Notes under the pieces: model-generated | What the model saw: the letters and a program-made list of their open reading frames with translations, nothing else | The model's database searches: none | What the model was told of the DNA's origin: nothing | Translations under genes and position numbers: made by a program | Origin: Schizophyllum amplum | Taxonomy: Eukaryota > Basidiomycota > Agaricomycetes > Agaricales > Schizophyllaceae | Assembly: GCA_007026445.1 (NCBI GenBank) | Contig: VDMD01000004.1 | Location: forward strand, 868,001 to 932,000 | DNA: 64,000 nt | Direction: 5' to 3' | Part shown: one piece after another, positions 22,799 through 34,636 of the stretch | Position numbering within the stretch: position 1 is the first letter of the stretch | Layout: every line of letters starts with the position of its first letter

Positions 22799-25700
22799 TC
22801 ACACCTGATACCAGTGCTTCTCACCAAGTAACCAAAACAATCCCTGCTCTTCCTCCTCGTCGACAGGCGCGTCGAAGATCACAGACTCGTGCACGCGAGA
22901 GGACATCTTCGCCTTTAGATATCCCTCCTCTTGCAGATGACGCAGCAGCTCACATATCTCTGCTCTGTCGTACGCATTGCGCAAATGCCAACGGATCTCG
23001 CCCTTGTATGCGATCAGCGGATGTCCTCAAGATACGAACAACGACACTCACTTGCGATATCCCAGGCCTAAACAGTATTACGCCCATAACTGCTCTGAGG
23101 GCCGCTTCCCACACGTCGATCATCTTCATGCCGCGTATGTCCAGCCATCGGCGCGGGAATACTTTCTTCTCCGGTTGCAGTGATGTGAGGACAGTCCACT
23201 CAGACAGATATGCGGACGATACAAGCTTCGACGGGGCGTACTCAACCCAAAAAACAGCCGGCGGGTCCATGTCAGCGATGGAACGAATGACCCCGAATAG
23301 GATCTCTTCAGGCGCATTGACCTTCGCCTGCAGAACATATGAGAAGGATCCACAAAAAAGGCAGAAAAAAACGCACTTGAAGTTCATTCTTGGTCAGACC
23401 CTTCGCACCCGCCTCCATGGCAAGAGCTAGAACGTGCTCTCCCATGCCGCGCGAGGCGGAGTCCAGGCAATTCCTGAGCTCCTCCCAGCCACTCCTGATG
23501 CATACGACGCAGTCGACCACAGCATCGTTCGACGTCAAGCGACAAGAGGCTGAATTGCCGAGCTCGGTGATCCCATGCATCATAGCTTGATAGGCTGGCA
23601 CCGGAGCGTTTGCATCAACGTTCATAGCCGTCTGCCTTGACACCTCTGGCGTCAGACTCTTGTCAGGAGTATCACGGTTCAGCGCCATGTCGCGGAACTT
23701 GACCCGAATGGCAGTCTCGAAGTCGTCGTCGTCTGTTCGCAGCCGTCAGCCAAGTTACAAGTCACAAGGCAGGGAAATACAAAAACTGACCCGCTTTCTT
23801 ACTGTTCCAGTCGATCTTGGGCCATACCTCACGGGCATGGGTGGTGTCAACCTCAAAGTCAGCCTATACAAGATGTATGAACGCCTCTGTGTGTCATGTC
23901 TGAGTGCAGCATACCTTATCCTCTGACACAAGCTGAATCAGCGATGCAACATCACCGTCTGTCGCTACCAAGGGCCATTCTCGCCACGTGTCCTGCGTCG
24001 ATGAGAGGTCTTCCAGAGCAGCAGCATCCTGGAAAACATCGCGATGTATAGGCCCAGCAATTGCATTCTGATTGCTGAGGGATGGACGTCAGCTAGCATT
24101 CCACTTATACGAGATCATACTCACGGATCAGAAATCTTCAGCAGTCGCCCGGGTTTGGTCTTCTTGGGATCACGCACGAGCTTGGACAGAACCCCTCGAC
24201 GCAGAAGGCTCGACGTCGCCGCCGCAACAGAGTCTTCGCCGAGCCCGCGTAGAAGGCGAGCAGCATCCTCGGGGTTGTAATTCTCATGAGCGGTTCCCAT
24301 AGTCATCTATCCAATCCTTCATCAGAGATTTGCGGGGTGCGAGTGGGAAACCGGCTCACCTTCAGCGCTGCCTCCGCGAGCTGGAGCTCCACGGGCGATT
24401 CTTCGAAAGATGGTGGTCTCTCCGGAGTCGTCGTAACAGCTTCACGGAGTAATCGTTTTTCTCGTTCGTCTTCAACAAGAGAGCTCCAGATGAAGTCGAA
24501 GGTAGGTGCGGGAGAGGGCTCTTCGACTACATCAAAATCACGCTGCAGCATATCCAGAGAGCCGGGAAGGGCCATTGTCTCGTCCTCCCGCGTGGCTGCA
24601 AAGCCTGCGCGTCTGCGGCGAGTTAGCATGGGAGGCACGATGCGGACAAGGGACATACAATGCATTTTTATCAATATGCCGACGCAAATACTCGAGGTGC
24701 TGGACGAGGTTGAAGTTAGTTGCACTCTCTGGGTCCTCGTCCGGCAGCTCGTCCGTGCCCCGCTGAGCCGCCCATAATTCAGACCAGCGCTCTTCCAAGC
24801 GTTTTAGATAAGCCTCGTTCCCCGGCGATTCCTTGAGCGTTTGAAGTCGCTGACGGACGGTGTTCCGGGGGACGCTGGGAAAGGCCTGCTCGAACGCGCC
24901 CCAGTCAAGGCGTAAATTCCTACAGCGAACGCGTATAATCGCCGATGCGTCCAGAGCAAGCTCATCGTACTCCCTGTTCCACTGAAAACGCTTTCTCCTC
25001 GTCCTTTTCTGTTGTTCCTCGACGGCTACATCAGGTCAGACATTTCGCCCATCAATGCCTACCGAGTCTACTCACGAGCAGGTTCGCCCTTTTCGCGTTT
25101 GCGTTTCTTCTGTTCCTCGGGCAGCGGTGGACCTTGCTGTGCGACAAGCTCCTGAACCGTCTTTTCGTGCACGCTTGCGTGGACAACAGGCGGTGGCGGG
25201 GGTCGTGGCTTGAGCGGCGCGATCTTGCGGACCTTGATGATGGACTTGTCGGCGAGCTCCGCCTCTCGCATCGCGTCCCTCAGCTGACCCTCCCACTTCG
25301 GCGATGCCGTACCTAGGCTGGCCAAAAACCGGTCCTTCACGGCCTTGATCCGCGCCGTTTGTGCCGTCTGTGTGGGATCCGGATGGACACGTTGTATAAT
25401 TTCCTCCCAAGCCTTCTCCCGACGTTGATGCTCCTCCGCGACCTTCTGCGCGAGTTTCGCTCTGGCACCTTCCTCGCGCTGCGTGTCGCTCTGCTTTGAC
25501 CTGCGCGCCCTGGCTTTCTGAAGCTCGGCTGCCATCCGCTCCTTGCTCTTCGAGTAGAAGTTGCGAACAGCGTATAAAGGGGCGCTCACAACCTGCGCGA
25601 TGTTGTCGATGGCCTTAGGATCTTCGCTGTCCAATGGCGTGAGCGCCGTCACCGGGTCCACCAATTTTTGCATGTAGCGAGTCTGATGCCACGTCATAAC

Positions 25701-28700
25701 GTAGTCCCTGCCCCAGCCAACGCGTCGACGGAGGGAACGCGCAATCCCAATATTGTTCGAGGGCGGCGCGCCTTGTACTGTCTCTACCGACGCACAGAAA
25801 TCGTGGTCCAGGGCGACGTCTTCCAGCAGAGACCAGTACTGGACGGCGTCCGGATAGGAATGAACTGATACGCTCTTCCAGAATGGAGGCGACGCTTCCG
25901 ATAGAGCCCAGAGATAGACAGGCGCCAGGTCGTTATACATCCAGTACACGGGCGCGGTCACGGGCGTGTTGATGTTCCACCCTTCCAACGAGGCTTCATC
26001 GTAGTCCGCCGGATGGTCCCCAGTGGGCTCGCAACTGATCAGAGGCTTGTGTGACTTCGAAGGACTGAGCGGCGTCACCAAACCCAGCTGGCGCAGGATA
26101 TCAAGCAAATCAAGGAAGCGGGAGCGGCAACGCGCACGGCCGATTTGCAACGAAGTGTGGATAGGCGGTGGTAGGTTACGCGTGAGGGTGTCCTTTGCAC
26201 CTTCCTGCTTCAGAAATTCCGTCAGACCCTCATCGTGAACGGTCTGCGCGATGACAGAAAGGTGAAGTCCGATCGGTATGTCGTAGGTGAAGTAGCTCGT
26301 GTGCAGAATACGTTTTCCTTTAGAGATAACGTACGGGGAAGAATCGTTCTTGTCCAGGGCAGCCAATATCGCGAGATGGAAGGTGCAGGCGCGGGTCATC
26401 TTGGGAACGATGAAGCCGTAATTCTGTGCAAGGGTCGTCCGCTCTGTTAGCAACACTTCGCGCACCGTGTCCGTCGGGTAGTCGAACAGTTGATCTGCAC
26501 GCGCTGAGTTCTTGCTCCAGCGCTCGGCAGGATCATTTCCAGGACGTTCCATCTGCAGCAGCTGCAACGGAAGGGCATCGCGCGCGGCGCTGGCGCCGGA
26601 TCCGCTGTGCCATATTCGACCTTAGTCTGCTGTGACGGCGTACGCGAGATGATCTTGGTCGGCATTTGCATATTGCGCCCGAGTTCTGCCATGAACGCGT
26701 TTAGTTGCGCCTCAGGGGTCCCAGTAACGTATGCGATGCGCATGTCCCGCCGCGCGCCAGTATGCGTGGTCCCGGAACCCGCGCGTCATCTTGATGCGAC
26801 CATGATCCTCGAGATGGGCTATGATCATGTTTAACGTGCGCTTGTCCATCCTCGTCCCGCGTGGAGAGCTCGTCGGTTCATTGGCATCATGGAGGCGTTC
26901 GAGAATGGCCATGTGCGCGTCGTAGATCTCCTTCGTGCCAACATTCATGATACCACCCATCTCCTGAATGACCTGGAATACTTCGTTCTCGCGGCGGAGA
27001 TGCGACAGATTCGCTCTGGACTTGTTATATTGCGACGGAGTTGGGGTCGAAGCAGAACTGGTCTTCATCGTCGGCGTCGTTAACGCAGGTGTAGGCACAG
27101 GCGTTGTGCCGTGTGCGGGTGTAGCAGTGTCCTGAAGGGCTGGGTTGATCGGAACTTCAGTCTGCGAAGGAGGCATCACGCCTTCCGAGCTGGATGAAGC
27201 CTGGCCATGTTCTTTGCTCATCTCGACATCTCCGTCAGCAACTCCTGTGTTATCGGCAGAGATGGTCTGAACGTCGACCTCTGGAGCGATATGTTCCGTG
27301 ATAGGCGTTGCAGCAGGAGAGCGCATCGCGGGCGGAGGAGAGGCAACAACACGAGCGCGTTTGCGTGGCCGGCGGTCGGGAGTCTCCTCCACGATGTCTG
27401 GCGCCGGTGGAGAAACTGTTCTTCGCAGGGCTGGAGAGGGCACCGCTTGAGCTTCCTTGGGCGTATCGAGATCTTGTCTCGGCTCAGGTTCGGCTACAAC
27501 GGTTGGCGGCTTGATCTTCGGCGGACGACCTCGTCTCTTGGGTGCAGGAGGCGTCACCGCGTCCTCATTCGCTTTCGCTTTAGGAGGTCGACCACGCCGT
27601 TTGGGCTCCTTCGGAGTCTCCGCGACTTTCTCCTCCGCTGCTTTAGTTTTTCTTCGTTTTGTTCGGGGCTCCGCTGCCTCAGCCTCCACGGCACCGTCTC
27701 TGTCGACCTCCATGTCCTGCAGCTTGCGCTTCCGTGGCTTCTTGGCTGGCGTCCCGGAGTCCTTTATGGCTGCCTTGGCCTTCTTGGATCTCTTGTCTGC
27801 CTTGACGGGTTTGCATGACCCCTTGTAGTCGTCCTGATACCGAGCCAGCTCCTTCTCGTCGTCGTAGATTATATCGGCGCCAAATTCCGCAAACTCTCCC
27901 ACGCGAGCGAAGTCCTCATCCGTATACTGGTTGGACGACTGATCGAGGTTCTCGTTCGAGAGGAGCGTGCGGTAAGCAAGACAGAATAGTACCGATTTCG
28001 TCGTTCCCGCCCCGCCGTCTCCATGAGAGAGACGATGCTGAGGTCTCCGATATGAGGCGGTGGCGGATCCTTTTCGGCTCGCGCGAGGAGGAGTTCGACC
28101 GTCCGTTTGTCAAATTGATTGAGGCTATCCGATATCTCCTGTACCGCTGTGAATATGTCGAACTTGCGAAAGGCAAATGGAGCTCACGGTCAGCGTCAAT
28201 CCCGTTGTACCAGACTGTTGAATCAAGTCTACGATTTGACGGTGCAGCGTAACGTTCATCTTGACGCCGTTCTCGACTATAGTAATTTATTAGCAAAGAC
28301 TACAACGGAGTGCGAAAAGCATGACATACCGTACATATTACCAGGCTCGTCGTCGTCATCATCCCCTGTCTGCACAACCACGCCTTCGGCGTTTGTTTCC
28401 GGCTTCCCGTCCTGCAACAGGCGAAGGCATTTCACAGTGCCGGCAGATTTCTTGTTGCTGCTGGGAGCGGTGACACGATCAATGAGGCCCTCGGCCTCCA
28501 TCTCCCGAATGCGACTCTGGAAAAAGCGACGGTCGGTTTTTGTCGGATGTGCGAAGCCCTACAGAGGTTCAGCGGGAGTTGATGACATTGAAAATTCATC
28601 ACGCACAATACGAATGAGGAGGTTTGTCGTCGCGTGCATATGATTCTTGGACGCTTTGAGGAGACTGATAATACGGTTGCGCACGAGCGGATAGCTAGAC

Positions 28701-29730
28701 AGGTGCCGAGCGTCGATAGGGGAGAAGTCGAGGCTGTGCCACGCATTGAGCGCTGGATCCTCATCCGCCGGCTGTGTGGTTTGTGCTGCAGTTGTTCCTT
28801 CTTGGGCGCGGAGCTCCTCTTCACGTATAGCTTGCCAAGATGGAGAGCGCTCAAAGAAATATTTATGAATGACAAAATGAGTGCCGACACCCCCACGCCG
28901 AACTTTGACGCTTCAAAAAAGCCCCATAAGTCTGCCGGTAAGGCGGCCGGTAGCATGTGCGCTTACCATAGATCGAGACTCAGCAGCTGGCCGACAAGAT
29001 AATGACATGTCTTCTGGTCGTAGCCGGTGGTGTGACCGAGTTGAACGACAGTGACACCATTCTCGCGACCGCGAGTGACAACTTGTAGAGTAGAATAGAC
29101 CATGGGGCTGAGTTTCGGGGGCTGTCGACGATATCAGGCTTGCACGGTGCTATAAAACTCGCGACGTACGCGTATGTGCGATCCGGTAATGGCAGTGCAA
29201 ATGGCGTCGGGGTGTATGCCAATACGCAGTTGGTCGCCGAATTCCGCTTGTAGGTCTGCGAGCGTGCGACTCGCCGCACCCTCGATGACCTCTAATTGAG
29301 CGGGCAGAACAGGCTGGAATTCCTCGCCCTTGGCTTTTGCCTTCCTCCTTGCGCTGACTTGGGGAGCGATCCAGACTTCAGAGGTAACGCCAGCAGGAAC
29401 CAATCCTACGCGGACGGTAGGCTGCTGAGCGAGGACTGCCCAGACAAAGGCGCAGAACGCATCGTCCGGATTCTGGGGATGTGGACGTGAAGGATGATGG
29501 TAGAAGTCGATGGTGAAGTCCCGCAATCGAGAGGCCTTGCTGCCTGTAGTATATGTCCGTCAGAAAACTGCGTGACGTGCGGGGTTCGAACTCGGGTGGC
29601 ATCGACTAGGATCAGCGCGAATCGTCCATTGTTCTCGCTTCGGCCGTCCTTCGTGAATGCAGAGCGATCACTCACCCAGGTCTCCATCGAAGGAGAGCTG
29701 TCGCATGCAATGCTCGACGAGTTCGTCCAT
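22799..29730 (-). CDS. TFC3: TFIIIC B-block-binding subunit
   Basis: The largest subunit of RNA polymerase III factor TFIIIC, which binds the B box of tRNA promoters; nuclear. The start is MDELVEHCMRQLSFDGDL (29730), the usual N-terminal winged helix. The next exons contain SRLRDFTIDFYHH, DDAFCAFVWAVLAQQP and the B-block domain MVYSTLQVVTRGRENGVTVV..LGHTTGYDQKTCHYLV (29100-28970). Further winged helices carry KTDRRFFQSRIREMEAEGLI and LMETAGRERRNRYYSV. A Lys/Pro-rich linker (27800-27100) has two AT-hook-like KRRGRPPK motifs. The central body includes YFTYDIPIGLHLSVIAQ and GRDYVMTWHQTRYMQKLVDP. The C-terminal part ends WLLGEKHWYQV. There are many short introns. A likely one-base frame break lies near 27978, between RNRYYSV and LAYRTLLSNENLD, with no splice sites to explain it. 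Confidence 0.88.
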
Positions 29731-30222
29731 ACTACAAAAGAAGAGGCCGACAGGGTCAAAGGCTCATGCGCTCCGCTGCCTCCTGTTCGAAACCGCGTTC
29801 AGTGGCGCAATTTCGACGATATAGCTCTCTGAGAACGGAACTTGTAAGTTTTGACCTCGCCGCGTTCGTCGTTGAGGAAAGTTGTGCGAGAGCGGCGATG
29901 ATTCATCGATAGCGGCCACGTTCCGTCACGATCCGGTCACAAGTGATCGAAATGCCTGCGAATTTATTTGGACATTTCTCAAGCATTTATTGAGGCGTTT
30001 TCACCGGTGTGCTGCTGCCGACTGCGCGCCGACTGCCAGTAAGTCCCATATACTTCAATTCAGCACGACCCGCTATCCTCTACTCGACAGTACATCTGCC
30101 TTTTCTACCGATGGTTAGTGTGATAAATGAGAGTCGTGATAATATATGCGGGGTCGTCTATGCAGGATGCTAGCATGAAAGCTAGCAAGAGATCCAGTAC
30201 CAAGGTCCCAACAATCAGTGCA
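29731..30222. other. intergenic, no gene seen
   Basis: Promoter side of the TFIIIC gene and 3' flank of the PRELI gene. One 78-codon open frame shows no features. Confidence 0.4.
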
Positions 30223-30876
30223 CTAGTGCGCTGCCTGCAACTGAAGCTGTTCGCGCTCCTCCCATAACCGCCGCAGTACGTCCGTGAATCCGACCTTGCC
30301 CAGATGCGCATTCTGCTCGAAGCGCTGCACCAACCACCGCTCCAACCCATCGGCAGCGGTCCGCCAGAGGGTCATACGCGCCTCAACCTCCGCAGTCTGC
30401 TTGAAGAACGTCTGGTTGGGCTGCAGCGTGTTTGGCGAATATCGTATGCGCTCGAAGCAGGTGGCGAATTGCGAGAGCGAAAGGTTCACTGATGTGATCG
30501 TTGCGTTTTGTGTTGCCGGGTCGACGAATGAGATCTCGCGCACGAACGCGTCTTCAGAGCCCCCGAAGAGCTGAAGTAGAATGAGGATACAAGCCAAGAC
30601 GAGAGAGCACGGCACACACCCGGACAATCCATGCTGGCGCTTTCTGCTTGCATCCCAATATCCGTTCCGTGCGGATGATGCCCGTCTCTGGGTCGACTGA
30701 GCGGTCGACAACGTCGACGCTGACTACATGCGAGCAGTACTGGTTGGGATACTTGTGCCACATCCCGATGATGACATGGGCCCAAGGGTGTCTGCGCTCA
30801 CTGTGTTAGCGATCGTTATACTTCCAGCAAATGTCGCCACGCACTCGTAGTCGAAGTTTTGCGAAAAGAAATGCAT
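30223..30876 (-). CDS. PRELI/MSF1-domain mitochondrial lipid-transfer protein
   Basis: An Ups/PRELI-family protein that shuttles phosphatidic acid or phosphatidylserine across the mitochondrial intermembrane space, normally with an Mdm35-like partner. It starts MHFFSQNFDYE at 30876. An intron from the GAGTGCGTG region to the GCGCAG acceptor joins it to HPWAHVIIGMWHKYPNQYCSHVVSVDVVDR. A further intron after KQKAPAWIVR leads into LFGGSEDAFVREISFVDP and the amphipathic C-terminal helix (EEREQLQLQAAH). Length and order fit the PRELI domain. The AWIVRLFGG segment resembles the Ups2/Ups3 group more than Ups1, but I cannot assign a subfamily firmly. Confidence 0.88.
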
Positions 30877-31216
30877 TATCGAACGAATTACAGGTTCGTC
30901 ACAGTGTATGGTAGAGAAGAAAGGATGCGTCGGTTTGGCGTCGGTCGTGTTCTTCGTCAACCCTCGGCAGCGGCGGAGCGAGTGACGAGTACCGTGACAT
31001 AGTAATACGGTGACACATTAACAATATCACGTGGCTTTTGAAATGGCGGCTTCTGATTGGCAGCGGAAATCTGCGGAGTAATTCGGATCAGGTTCCACAA
31101 GGGTTTGCCGGTTCCGGCTCCCGGATCTCCGTTTGATCACGGACCCACATACTTCAACAACGTCAGACTTCGGGCAGCTACTTACCGATAGACTGTTCAA
31201 CGTCCGGTAGTAGTAG
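30877..31216. other. intergenic flank of the mobile island
   Basis: No gene was recognised. It ends at the left inverted repeat of the small element at 31217. Confidence 0.4.
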
Positions 31217-31468
31217 GGGCTGTTTGATCCGTCAAAACTCGCCACTGAACAGAACGCGAGATACGCGATCCAGTTCCAAACGCATCCAGTACAAAATTAT
31301 GACTCGTCGTTGGAGCGGGCATGACGGGCGCTGGACGGGCTCGTCCCCGCCAAAAAGCCCTGGTGTCGTGGTTGTAGCTCGGACTAAGTACGAGTTCCAA
31401 GCTCATCCATACCTCCCAGCAAACAAAACTCGTTCAGAGCGAGTTTTATGTAACGGATCAAACAGCCC
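31217..31468. mobile_element. 252-bp MITE-like element with terminal inverted repeats
   Basis: The left end GGGCTGTTTGATCCGT is matched in reverse complement at the right end (ACGGATCAAACAGCCC). The inverted repeat then continues with small gaps through AAAACTCGC and CTGAAC for about 40 bp. The interior has no coding capacity. No perfect target-site duplication was found; the flanks TAGTAG and ATAATA are both TA-rich. The size and structure fit a non-autonomous DNA transposon (MITE), but the superfamily is not assignable. Confidence 0.75.
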
Positions 31469-31492
31469 ATAATAAATATGGCAAAAGAGCAT

Positions 31493-31853
31493 TGTCATGA
31501 CCCGTCACTTTCCCTTCTGTCACATTCACCTATAGCCACCCATAGTCACCTACTGGACCCATACTCACCCACTGGACCTACACTTCATACTGATCACATG
31601 TTTGCCTTGAGGCTCTAGGGTATATAGGTACAGCTCAGCCTCTGTTGTACCCTTAGATTTAGTATTCTAGTTGCATGACCCAGTGATTCTGTTCAGCTCT
31701 CTGTTTCTTTCTGTCTCGTCTCGCCTCTCTCATCTCGCTTCTCTTCGCCATCCGTCTCTGGTTCGACCACGTCCCGCCGAGTATAGCCCTCGTTGTCTCA
31801 CGTGTCCGCGCCGTCGACGGTCATCGGACCGCACCCCTGGCTGGGTCCTAACA
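31493..31853 (+). repeat. 5' LTR
   Basis: 361 bp, beginning TGTCATGACC and ending GGGTCCTAACA. A TATA box (TATATA, 31621-31626) sits in its middle and should drive transcription. Near its start is a short imperfect repeat of the pattern CACC(C/T)A(C/T)TGGACC. Confidence 0.95.
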
Positions 31854-31949
31854 TAATACTAAATCTCTACCGACGAGGTCTAGAAAAGTGGGACACCCAG
31901 CAGCAGCTACCCAGCTGCCCGAAAACACAACACCTGGACGACTGCCAGC

Positions 31950-34448
31950 ATGTCGCGTGTTTTCGAATCAAGGAATCGCCCTGCGCACGAGCGTCCGGCA
32001 ACCCCGACTGATTCAATTCAGCTCGGATCGTCATCCGTGCACCGAACGCCGCGGAATGACTCACTCGCGATCGCTGCGCGCCAAAGCCCGAGCGACGCCC
32101 ATGGCAACCCCCGGTGTTTTTTTGAGTCGTCAAGCATATCTACGAGATTGACTACTCATGGCGTACGTATGGGCAGGCCAACGGCGCAGCCGCAGGGACA
32201 GATGGACGCGGCATCGACAGATCTCTACAACGCGTGGAACAGCGCCGGCGCCCCGCCTCCTCGACCCGCGCGATCGGCCGCGCGTTCATCCCCGCCGCTA
32301 CCACCATCTTCCCCTTCGCGTCTCGCGCAACCCCCGCCTTTGATCCACGTTCCGAGCGAACATCGCGCGAGCGCCAACGCGCCGCGCTTTGGGGAAGCGT
32401 CACCCGGCGCCGCGTGGCGAGCCGCATCAGCCAGAGATGAGCACCCACCTCCCCGTCCCCCGCGATCATCGGCGCGCCCCTCAAGGTCGTCTCTGCGAGC
32501 AGACACGACACGCAACACGCCTCCGCGCGCCGAGGCGAGGGAGAACGCGGCGGACGGCGGGCCGGGCTGGACCGCGGTGATCAGCGCCGGATACGCCTTC
32601 CCCTCGTCCACGACCACGCTCGCGACGGCGGCTGCACCTCCCGCTCCTCAACACCAATCGGCCCCCTTCCCTCGTCATCGAATTCCGCCGCCGCCGCAAG
32701 AAAGGTATCATCCAACCGGCCGGACGCGCCACGAGGACGTGATTCCAGCGCTGCAGGGGAGAGGAGGAACAGATGTCGTCAATGGCGACTCTCGGGAGGA
32801 GCAAGCCCGCGCGGCTCTGCGCTTCGCGACTCAAGACGACGCGGGGCGTCTGTGCGGGCAGGGGGGACAAACTGTGCGTCACACCGCACTTCGTCAGCTT
32901 CACGGTGCTGACGATGAATTCGCGAGCGACGAGGCGCCGTACTCGTCCTCCGCCGGCTATCAAGCGCCGCCTTCAGCGCCATCGCCAACGCGCGGCACCC
33001 GTTACCCCCACCACGGCCTCAGTCCAACGCTGCTCCCGCGTCTAGCGCCACCGCGCGGCATCTCTCACGCATCTCTCGGGCCCAACGGCCTCTACGACGG
33101 CCTCCAAGCGCCGTCCCCGGGCCCAGTGCCAGCGGGTGATGCTCCCCGCGCCGGCGCCCATGCGCCGCCTGTGCGTTTAGCGCCAATGCGCGACGCCCCA
33201 CACGGTCCCGGTGGGATCTACCCCAGCCCTCCCGCGCCGCCTCTGCGTCTAGCGCCAACGCGTAACGTTGCTCATCCCCACCGTGGCTTACGCGGCGAAC
33301 CCGGAGTGGCCTCTCTGCGTTCAGCGTCAACGCACGACGCCGCTCCCGCTGCCCCCACTGCAAACGGCACGCGCCTTCAGCAACGTTCGACTGCGCTCAC
33401 ATCCGAGGCCCCGTGTACGCCTACTCAAGCAGCCCCCCATTTCACGCGCGTCGCGGTGCTACCTCCCCCGAGGGACGAGACCGGGTGCGCCGCGATCGGC
33501 GGCTACCGACGCGCCCTGCCGCTTCACGACGGTGCCGCCATCCGGATAGACGAAGAGCTGCGCGCGTCGAACACCGGCCGTCAAGCGCCCACGGCACACT
33601 CTGAGCTCAGGCGCGAGGCCCCGATGGCGACGCCCTCCCCGCCCTACGACCCGCGCTTGTACCTGCGCACCGCTGTGCGCGAGCATCAAGTGCTCACTAC
33701 AGCTCACCGGGCGGAGCACCTCGCCCTGTACAACCCCGCGCTGCCAATCCCGAGAGACGCAGCTCTACACGGCGCGTGGCCTCAGGCGGTTCCCTATGCA
33801 GTGCCGGCACCCTCGCCGTTGACAGTACCGCAGCCGACACCGCTGCTGGACCATCATCCACCATCGAATTGCGACCCGCACACCAACCGCTACGCACCCA
33901 CGCCCGGGCCCTACGCGGCCCGTGCGGATTATCAGCCCGTATCGTACGCCTTGCACGACGTATCGTTCCCACCGGCTCGTCTGTCCGATGACGAGCGTCC
34001 CCCAGCATGGGCCCGGGTACTGGCAAGGGCCATCACTGGACGCGGGAACGAGAGGGAGCTGGAGGACCGGCGGCGTCGACGAGAAGAGGGGGAGGATCAG
34101 CGGCGTCGACGAGAAGAGGAGGAGGACCAGCGCCAGCGAGAGGAAGACTACCAGCGCTGGTATGACGACTACGTGGACGACGGTCACAACGACGATGACT
34201 ATCACCACCATGGCTCCGAGGACGAGCGCAACACGCCGCTGCCCGAGCCTAACACCCTGAACACTGACGAGAACACCGACGAGAACACCGACGAAGAGGA
34301 TGAGGGTCGAGTTTACTCACGAACTCCGTCCCCGCCTATTACCGAGGCCGACGAGGAGACCTTGGAGTACGAAGATGTATACGAGGTCGACTACGACAAG
34401 GTCGATCCCGAGGTGATGGAATGGGAGGAGGCTAACGCTTCGGAATGA
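31950..34448 (+). CDS. 832-residue ORF of the LTR element, no known domain
   Basis: Function unknown. It starts MSRVFESRNRPAHERP and ends EWEEANASE, with an uninterrupted frame of 832 codons. The first three quarters are rich in Pro, Ala, Arg and His. They contain a degenerate repeat of about 25-32 residues built around RLAP-(T/M/P)-R, for example near 33030, 33175, 33245 and 33310. The last quarter switches to highly charged: ARAITGRGNERELEDRRRRR, tandem RRRREE(G/E)EDQ units, acidic stretches and an NTDEN repeat. There is no CCHC knuckle, protease or polymerase motif. It could be a very divergent Gag-like structural protein or a captured host coding sequence. The intact frame in a recently moved element suggests that it is, or was until recently, translated. 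Confidence 0.7.
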   Translation: MSRVFESRNRPAHERPATPTDSIQLGSSSVHRTPRNDSLAIAARQSPSDAHGNPRCFFESSSISTRLTTHGVRMGRPTAQPQGQMDAASTDLYNAWNSAGAPPPRPARSAARSSPPLPPSSPSRLAQPPPLIHVPSEHRASANAPRFGEASPGAAWRAASARDEHPPPRPPRSSARPSRSSLRADTTRNTPPRAEARENAADGGPGWTAVISAGYAFPSSTTTLATAAAPPAPQHQSAPFPRHRIPPPPQERYHPTGRTRHEDVIPALQGRGGTDVVNGDSREEQARAALRFATQDDAGRLCGQGGQTVRHTALRQLHGADDEFASDEAPYSSSAGYQAPPSAPSPTRGTRYPHHGLSPTLLPRLAPPRGISHASLGPNGLYDGLQAPSPGPVPAGDAPRAGAHAPPVRLAPMRDAPHGPGGIYPSPPAPPLRLAPTRNVAHPHRGLRGEPGVASLRSASTHDAAPAAPTANGTRLQQRSTALTSEAPCTPTQAAPHFTRVAVLPPPRDETGCAAIGGYRRALPLHDGAAIRIDEELRASNTGRQAPTAHSELRREAPMATPSPPYDPRLYLRTAVREHQVLTTAHRAEHLALYNPALPIPRDAALHGAWPQAVPYAVPAPSPLTVPQPTPLLDHHPPSNCDPHTNRYAPTPGPYAARADYQPVSYALHDVSFPPARLSDDERPPAWARVLARAITGRGNERELEDRRRRREEGEDQRRRREEEEDQRQREEDYQRWYDDYVDDGHNDDDYHHHGSEDERNTPLPEPNTLNTDENTDENTDEEDEGRVYSRTPSPPITEADEETLEYEDVYEVDYDKVDPEVMEWEEANASE

Positions 34449-34636
34449 GGAGATGGATTCGCGTCGGAGGAGATGAGCGCGCCTCAGATGCCCGACTCGA
34501 GGAGGTAGTCGACAAGGCTAAGTCGCTTCAGGGGTTCTTTCCTTCATTTTTTCTTGCTCTTCCCTGCCCCCCACTGTCCTTTCCACATCCTGTGCTGTTC
34601 ACCGACTCAGGGAGTCGTGTCTAGAGGGGGGGGTAC

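Noticed and set aside
32225..32963. Antisense frames inside the retroelement
   Set aside because: They overlap the 832-codon sense frame, are broken into short pieces and show no protein feature.
31854..34636. Possible hidden pol (RT/integrase) in the LTR element
   Set aside because: No YxDD, DTG/DSG protease, HHCC or DDE pattern could be read in any frame; the interior is too short once the 832-codon ORF is counted.
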